Assembly: GCA_007131435.1 (NCBI GenBank)
Contig: SLQM01000146.1
Span: 1-10,804 of the forward strand
Direction of reading: 5' to 3'
Length of the DNA: 10,804 nucleotides
From: Syntrophomonadaceae bacterium
Lineage (GTDB): Bacteria > Bacillota > Dethiobacteria > DTU022
The notes below the pieces were generated by a model. That model ran no database searches. It was not told the DNA's origin and saw only the letters and a list, made by a program, of their open reading frames with translations. This document shows positions 7,406 through 10,804 of the stretch, piece after piece. A program made the translations under genes and the position numbers. The first letter of the stretch is position 1; the number at the start of each line of letters is the position of its first letter.

Positions 7406-7819
7406 ATGATTACCAGGAAAGCGGAATATGCAATAATAATTTTAACTGAACTAGCGTCGCACCCGAAGGGCACCATACTGACCAGTAAGCAAATATCAAA
7501 AGCCCGTTCCATTCCAGTTAACTTAGTTGTTCAGCTATTGGCTGTACTCAGGGATGCTGGTTGGACAGCCGGCATCAGGGGCCCTGCGGGCGGCATTAAG
7601 CTTGAAAAAGATCCAAAAAACATAAATTTAAGGCAGGTAATTGAAAAAATTGATGGCCCTATAGGGATTACGCGCTGTCTCTTTCAGGATAAACCATGCC
7701 ACGACCGGACTCACTGTTCCCTGCGCGGTGTGTGGGCCAACGCCCAGCAGAAAATGTTGAATGTCCTGGAAGGGGTTACGATACGAGAACTTGCTGATTC
7801 AACACTTAATGACTGTTGA
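7406..7819 (+). CDS. Rrf2 family (IscR-like) transcriptional regulator with three conserved cysteines
   Basis: The 137-aa product is typical in length for Rrf2. A winged helix-turn-helix covers about residues 1-80 (ITRKAEYAI start, TSKQISKARSIPVNLVVQLLAVL recognition region, wing GIRGPAGGIKL). The sensor loop has Cys91, Cys98 and Cys104 (C-X6-C-X5-C), matching the positions of the [2Fe-2S] ligands of IscR (C-X5-C-X5-C) with one extra residue; a fourth Cys is the last residue (137). Family knowledge: such regulators sense Fe-S status, redox, NO or cysteine metabolites. Start choice: ATG at 7406 is preceded by GGAGG; an upstream in-frame ATG at 7385 has no SD and lies in the dyad. The gene is convergent with the ferredoxin-like gene, 15 bp apart. 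It probably represses itself and that pair (inference from the shared dyads). Confidence 0.93.
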   Translation: MITRKAEYAIIILTELASHPKGTILTSKQISKARSIPVNLVVQLLAVLRDAGWTAGIRGPAGGIKLEKDPKNINLRQVIEKIDGPIGITRCLFQDKPCHDRTHCSLRGVWANAQQKMLNVLEGVTIRELADSTLNDC

Positions 7820-7834
7820 GCTGGCAGGTAATTT

Positions 7835-8575
7835 TTACTGTTTTTTTATGCTCCCGTCAACACCAATTATGACCTCGCTATACGGTATATCTACTCCGGC
7901 CTCTTTCAGGGCAGTTTTTACGAGTTTTGATAAACCAAAACAGCACCCGACCTCCATGTGCAGCAGGGTAATACTCTTTACCCTGTTAAGCTTAAATATC
8001 TGGACTAGCTTACTGTGATAAGTATCAACATCGTCGAGCTTCGGACAGCCAATAACAAGCGACTTTCCGGCAAGAAACTTACGGTGAAAATCTGCATAAG
8101 CAAATGGCACGCAGTCAGCTGCAATCAATAAATCTTTATCATGAAAGAAGCGGGCTTCCGGTGAAACAAGGTGCAGCTGAACAGGCCAATGGCTGAGCTC
8201 TGCTTCAGGTTCATAGCTATTGATCCCATCAGCAGGAACTGTTTTTTCTTTTTCAAGCTTCTCTAACAGGCTTCCCCCACAGCAAACAGGAATTTCCCGC
8301 GCTTTTTCCTGTTCAGTTTCCTTATCCAATATTTTCAGCCTTTCTTCAACAGCTTTTTCATCAAAAGGTTCTGCCTCACGCTCAATTATTTTTATCGCAT
8401 CCTGCGGGCATTCACCAAGGCAGTTTCCAAGGCCATCACAATATATATCTTTAACGAGTTTTGCTTTGCCATCGACTATTTGCAAAGCGCCTTCTTCGCA
8501 GGCAGGAATACACAACCCACATCCATCGCACTTTTCCTCATCAATTTCAATTATTTTGCGCAATATTTTTTCCAT
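7835..8575 (-). CDS. Ferredoxin-domain iron-sulfur protein with C-terminal Cys-rich domain
   Basis: The 246-aa product has an N-terminal dicluster ferredoxin-like domain (about residues 9-64). Motif 1 is complete: Cys16, 19, 22, 26. Motif 2 is YCDGLGNCLGECP with Cys46, 52 and 56, one ligand short of canonical (Leu49 where a Cys would sit), so its cluster may be [3Fe-4S] or use another ligand. The C-terminal part keeps ordered Cys motifs: VCCGGS (98-99), AADCVPFAY (155), IGCPKLDD (177) and EVGCCFG (211-212), plus SHWPVQLHLV (128-137). I recognise this as a widespread family in anaerobes without an assigned reaction. Electron transfer or metal-cluster handling is inferred only from the cysteines. 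The start ATG at 8575 overlaps the upstream stop (TAATG) and has GGAGGT, so translation is probably coupled. It ends 15 bp from the Rrf2 stop. Confidence 0.88.
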   Translation of the reverse strand: MEKILRKIIEIDEEKCDGCGLCIPACEEGALQIVDGKAKLVKDIYCDGLGNCLGECPQDAIKIIEREAEPFDEKAVEERLKILDKETEQEKAREIPVCCGGSLLEKLEKEKTVPADGINSYEPEAELSHWPVQLHLVSPEARFFHDKDLLIAADCVPFAYADFHRKFLAGKSLVIGCPKLDDVDTYHSKLVQIFKLNRVKSITLLHMEVGCCFGLSKLVKTALKEAGVDIPYSEVIIGVDGSIKKQ

Positions 8576-9150
8576 TAGATTACCTCCAGAATATTATCTT
8601 TTATTTCATTTAAGCTCATCCCGGGTAGTTCTGAAACATCTATGCGATCAAGAATTTCCCTGATATCCTTTGTGGCTTTTTGAGGCAGGCTGTTTTCATT
8701 TTCAATATCATTTAAGTAAGTATTTGGATCGGTAATTAAATCATTTTTCTTCAGGAATAGAATAACCAGTGAAGCCAGGGTCGGCAGAATATCTTTTCTG
8801 TTTTCTTCAAGGCTCTTTTCTGCTGCTTCGATTACTTTCTTTATATATTCAATTTCTCCATTAACATGTGCCCCATGTTTTTCCAGCTCGCCTAAAAATA
8901 TATTTTTCAGTGAGCCTGCTTTCAGACCTTTTGCCCCGGGCCCGAGGCATTGCTCCGCATAGGCACACCATTCAGCGCAACCCATGTTAAATTTTGGGTT
9001 AACAACCCTGGTTTTGCAATTAGGGCATCTTAGCCTGATATCCGTTTTAAAAAATTCGACTTCGCTTCCGCATTCCGGGCATTTTTCTTCGTGCACGTCA
9101 TCTGCTGTCCAGTAACGCATGTCCTGTCCGGGACATTTTGTGCCGATCAT
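8575..9150 (-). CDS. Zinc-ribbon, Cys-rich protein with a decayed HD-like domain
   Basis: The 191-aa product starts MIGTKCPGQD. It has a four-Cys zinc-ribbon pattern (Cys24, 27, 42, 45: CPECG and CPNC) and a second cluster GCAEWCAYAEQC (Cys58, 62, 68). As I recall, this N-terminal half matches proteins annotated as HD-domain phosphohydrolases next to the same ferredoxin-like gene in other anaerobes, where the C-terminal half carries an HD metal site. Here the helical C-terminus (about 97-191) seems to align with that domain, but LHD is replaced by LFLKK (131-135) and no HH motif follows, so metal-dependent catalysis looks lost. Start choice: GTG at 9159 lies in the SD AGGGGTG; ATG at 9150 is about 7 nt downstream of it. 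It is the first gene of a two-gene operon with its own strong promoter. A purely structural or regulatory role is the likely alternative. Confidence 0.8.
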   Translation of the reverse strand: MIGTKCPGQDMRYWTADDVHEEKCPECGSEVEFFKTDIRLRCPNCKTRVVNPKFNMGCAEWCAYAEQCLGPGAKGLKAGSLKNIFLGELEKHGAHVNGEIEYIKKVIEAAEKSLEENRKDILPTLASLVILFLKKNDLITDPNTYLNDIENENSLPQKATKDIREILDRIDVSELPGMSLNEIKDNILEVI

Positions 9151-9151
9151 C

Positions 9152-9169
9152 AATATCACCCCTGATATT
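9152..9169 (-). repeat. Hairpin presenting the Shine-Dalgarno in its loop
   Basis: On the minus strand, AATATCA and TGATATT arms (plus 9163-9169 and 9152-9158) are perfect 7-bp inverted repeats around GGGG, which is the core of the SD for the gene starting at 9150. The stem ends one base before the ATG. It is AT-rich, so stability is modest. Confidence 0.45.
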
Positions 9170-9173
9170 ATTA

Positions 9174-9190
9174 CTAACTAACTTGGTTAT
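9174..9190 (-). promoter_or_regulatory. Candidate Rrf2 operator for the Fe-S gene pair
   Basis: On the minus strand, ATAAC (plus 9186-9190), a 7-nt spacer, and GTTAG (plus 9174-9178): one base from the perfect dyad at 7370-7386. It starts 4 nt after the -10 box. The two sites share ATAACC-N3-TTAGTTA, including the non-palindromic part of the spacer. Confidence 0.55.
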
Positions 9191-9194
9191 ATAT

Positions 9195-9223
9195 ATTATA
9201 ACAGCTCTTTTAGTTTAATGCAA
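9195..9223 (-). promoter_or_regulatory. Sigma-A type promoter of the Fe-S gene pair
   Basis: On the minus strand, TTGCAT (plus 9218-9223), 17-nt spacer, and a perfect TATAAT (plus 9195-9200) preceded by an extended -10 TGT. This is one of the strongest promoters in the window by consensus. The -35 touches the end of the ndk terminator T-run. Confidence 0.8.
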
Positions 9224-9224
9224 G

Positions 9225-9248
9225 AAAAAAACAGCCAAAATGGCTGTT
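9225..9248 (-). terminator. Rho-independent terminator of ndk
   Basis: A perfect 8-bp stem AACAGCCA / TGGCTGTT (plus 9230-9237 and 9241-9248) with a 3-nt loop runs on the minus strand into a T-run (plus 9225-9230). It lies about 30 nt after the ndk stop. Confidence 0.9.
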
Positions 9249-9279
9249 AAAATACTAACAAATTTTCACTGCAGCTTAT

Positions 9280-9738
9280 TTAATCATAAAGGTGATCTTC
9301 GGAAGCAATAGTATATGAATAAATTTCTTCTTTGCTAAAGAAAAGGTTAATCTCCCTCTCCGCGCTTTCAAGCGAATCTGAACCATGAACAACGTTTTTG
9401 CCCATAAATACTGCCAGATCACCGCGCACTGTTCCCGGGGCAGCTTTCCTTGGATCAGTTACCCCAATCATTGTTCTTACAATATCTACAGCATCATCCC
9501 CTTCAAGGACCATCGCTGCAACCGGAGCAGAAGTAATGAAATTGATTAAACCATCATAAAAAGGCTTACCCTTGTGTTCCCCGTAATGCTGAGTAGCCAA
9601 TTCCTGTGAAATTTTCATAAGCTTCAAACCAACTATTTTAAGACCCTTTTGTTCTACCCGGCTGATAACGTTGCCAATCAACCCCCGCTGTACTCCATCG
9701 GGTTTTACCATTAAAAAAGTTCTTTCCCTGGTCTCCAT
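9280..9738 (-). CDS. ndk: Nucleoside diphosphate kinase
   Basis: The 152-aa product is typical in length. It moves the gamma phosphate of NTPs to NDPs through a phosphohistidine intermediate and keeps nucleotide pools balanced in the cytoplasm. The active-site signature NVVHGSDS holds the catalytic His118. RTFLMVKPDGVQRGLIG (residues 6-22) and TDPRKAAPGTVRGD (94-107) are the conserved nucleotide-binding stretches. ATG at 9738 has AAAGG about 7 nt upstream. The gene is monocistronic, with its own promoter and a clear terminator, and is unrelated to its neighbours by sequence. Nothing unusual was seen. Confidence 0.97.
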   Translation of the reverse strand: METRERTFLMVKPDGVQRGLIGNVISRVEQKGLKIVGLKLMKISQELATQHYGEHKGKPFYDGLINFITSAPVAAMVLEGDDAVDIVRTMIGVTDPRKAAPGTVRGDLAVFMGKNVVHGSDSLESAEREINLFFSKEEIYSYTIASEDHLYD

Positions 9739-9787
9739 TATTTCATCCTTTCCTGTGCCAACTTATAGATAATAAAACTTCAAAACT

Positions 9788-9815
9788 ATTTTAACAGACG
9801 TTTACTAAAAGTCAA
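9788..9815 (-). promoter_or_regulatory. Sigma-A type promoter of ndk
   Basis: On the minus strand, TTGACT (plus 9810-9815), 16-nt spacer, and TAAAAT (plus 9788-9793) with an extended TGT. It gives a leader of about 40 nt before the ndk start. Confidence 0.65.
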
Positions 9816-9877
9816 TTTTCTTCATTATAAAGTTCTTTGTGTTACGCAAGCTATTTTTTAAACAGGCAGAGATCATA

Positions 9878-9907
9878 ACTGTCCACTGAGATATCTCCGT
9901 TGACTGT
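9878..9907. promoter_or_regulatory. 30-bp imperfect palindrome, candidate operator
   Basis: ACTGTCCACTGAGAT (9878-9892) and ATCTCCGTTGACTGT (9893-9907) are inverted halves that pair at 12 of 15 positions, with a perfect 10-bp core GAGATATCTC. The palindrome ends one base before the -35 of the acyl-CoA synthetase promoter. There is no T-run, so it is not a terminator. The position suits an activator or repressor of that gene; ndk faces away on the other side. Confidence 0.5.
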
Positions 9908-9936
9908 TTGCTATTAACTCTTTATTTGTCTATAAT
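9908..9936 (+). promoter_or_regulatory. Sigma-A type promoter of the acyl-CoA synthetase gene
   Basis: TTGCTA (9908-9913), 17-nt spacer, perfect TATAAT (9931-9936), about 54 bp before the start codon at 9990. Confidence 0.65.
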
Positions 9937-9989
9937 ATAAGCAATGTTGCATTTACTAAGTAACAACTAGACAATAAAGGAATTTAAAA

Positions 9990-10804
9990 ATGAGCGATCT
10001 AAACTACTTATTCCACCCCAAGCATATAGCCGTGATCGGCGCCTCCCGAGCAAAAGAAAAAATTGGTTATGCCATATTAAACAATATTATCACCAGCGGT
10101 TTTAGTGGCGATATCTACCCAGTTAACCCCCGTGAAGAAGAAATATTGGGCTTTAAGTGTTATTGCTCTGTAAAAGATATAGGCAGTCCCATTGACCTGG
10201 CTGTAATTACAGTCCCCGTTGCCCATGTTACAAAAGTAGCTGAAGAATGCGGTGAATCTGGTGTCAAAGGGATTATTGTCATCACTGCCGGTTTTAAAGA
10301 AGTCGGCAAAGAAGGGCTCCAGCAGGAAAGAAGCCTGATTGAAATCTGCAAGCGTTACAAAATGCGCATGCTCGGGCCAAATTGTGTCGGGCTAATGGAT
10401 ACCCACACTCCGGTAAATGCTTCATTTGCAAACGGTTTTCCGGCTGAAGGTAATATATCTTTTATCTCCCAAAGCGGGGCTATGCTTGTCTCTATACTTG
10501 ACTGGAGTTTCCAGATGAATATGGGCTTTTCAAGGTTTATCAGCCTGGGCAACAAGGCTGATTTAAATGAAATCGATTTTATTGAAAGCTGTGCTAATGA
10601 TCCACTAACCAGCGTTATTCTTTGTTACGTTGAAGACATAGTTGACGGCAAACGCTTCGTTGAAGTCTGTTCTGAAGCGAGCAGGAAAAAGCCGATTATC
10701 ATTTTAAAATCAGGCACCAGCACCGCAGGGGCACAGGCTGCCAGTTCACATACAGGGGCGCTGGCAGGCAGTGATCGCGCTTATGAAGCAGCCTTCAGGC
10801 AAAG
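9990..10804 (+). CDS. Acetate/acyl-CoA ligase (ADP-forming), N-terminal part (3' end outside window)
   Basis: 271 codons are visible, open at the right edge. The N-terminal CoA-binding Rossmann domain is clear (FHPKHIAVIGAS, residues 8-19; IYPVNPR, 42-48), followed by the succinyl-CoA synthetase-like flavodoxin domain (MLGPNCVGLMD, 127-137; FISQSGAM, 158-165; SLGNKADLNEIDF, 185-197). His254 in SSHTGALAGSD is the expected phosphohistidine. Family knowledge: these NDP-forming synthetases convert acyl-CoA, ADP and phosphate to acid, CoA and ATP, or run in reverse. It cannot be told whether this is the alpha subunit alone or the start of a fused alpha-beta protein (about 700 aa). Substrate is unknown. 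ATG at 9990 has AAAGG about 10 nt upstream. The gene has its own promoter and an upstream palindrome. It could conserve energy from the acyl-CoA chemistry suggested by the thiolase. Confidence 0.92.
   Translation, partial: MSDLNYLFHPKHIAVIGASRAKEKIGYAILNNIITSGFSGDIYPVNPREEEILGFKCYCSVKDIGSPIDLAVITVPVAHVTKVAEECGESGVKGIIVITAGFKEVGKEGLQQERSLIEICKRYKMRMLGPNCVGLMDTHTPVNASFANGFPAEGNISFISQSGAMLVSILDWSFQMNMGFSRFISLGNKADLNEIDFIESCANDPLTSVILCYVEDIVDGKRFVEVCSEASRKKPIIILKSGTSTAGAQAASSHTGALAGSDRAYEAAFRQ

Noticed and set aside
8220..8663. A 147-codon plus-strand frame opposite the Fe-S gene pair
   Set aside because: It is Ser- and Phe-rich, antisense to clear cysteine-motif proteins, and has no ribosome binding site.
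9901..9936. TTGACT at 9900-9905 as the -35 for TATAAT at 9931
   Set aside because: The spacing would be 25 nt, too long for sigma-A; TTGCTA at 9908 gives 17 nt.
1..10804. Mobile element, CRISPR array, toxin-antitoxin or phage genes
   Set aside because: No transposase or integrase motifs, no regularly spaced direct repeats, and no target-site duplications were seen. The tRNA-Leu gene is not flanked by an integrase or a duplicated 3' end within the window.

Overview
The window looks like chromosomal DNA of a strictly anaerobic, moderately low-GC Gram-positive bacterium (Clostridia, syntroph or fermenter-like). The signs are strong GGAGG-type ribosome binding sites, sigma-A promoters close to TTGACA-17-TATAAT, a giant 2-hydroxyacyl-CoA dehydratase-type activase, a biosynthetic thiolase, an ADP-forming acyl-CoA synthetase, and an Rrf2 regulator with an iron-sulfur gene pair. 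This placement is an inference; there is no rRNA or phylogenetic marker beyond these genes.

Layout. (1) Positions 1-4676, minus strand: a tight three-gene operon of thiolase, ornithine carbamoyltransferase and a large tandem-ATPase activase. The activase runs out of the left edge; 840 codons are visible without a stop. A 9-bp-arm inverted repeat lies in the operon's leader. (2) 4843-5031: a tRNA-Leu(CAG) gene with its own promoter, encoded CCA and terminator, minus strand. (3) 5063-7258, minus: a long-form NfeD membrane protease and a slipin (SPFH) protein, the classic two-gene membrane module. (4) 7341-9223: an Rrf2-family regulator on the plus strand, convergent with a minus-strand pair (a zinc-ribbon protein with a decayed HD domain, and a ferredoxin-like iron-sulfur protein). 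The promoters of the regulator and of the pair carry nearly the same dyad (ATAAC-N7-GTTAT/G) just after the -10 box, which suggests one small regulon. (5) 9225-9815: nucleoside diphosphate kinase with promoter and terminator, minus. (6) 9878-10804: an ADP-forming acyl-CoA synthetase on the plus strand, cut by the right edge, preceded by a 30-bp imperfect palindrome abutting its -35 box.

How the parts relate. Thiolase and ADP-forming acyl-CoA synthetase fit acyl-CoA fermentation with substrate-level ATP formation. The activase belongs to a family that drives ATP-dependent low-potential electron transfer, but this giant form has no assigned partner here. The Rrf2/Fe-S group looks like a redox- or Fe-S-sensing unit of unknown output. 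The most interesting items are the shared Rrf2-type dyads, the decayed HD domain, the unequal decay of motifs in the two activase ATPase domains, and several hairpins or palindromes at gene starts. Nothing seen is a mobile element, CRISPR array, prophage or defence system.
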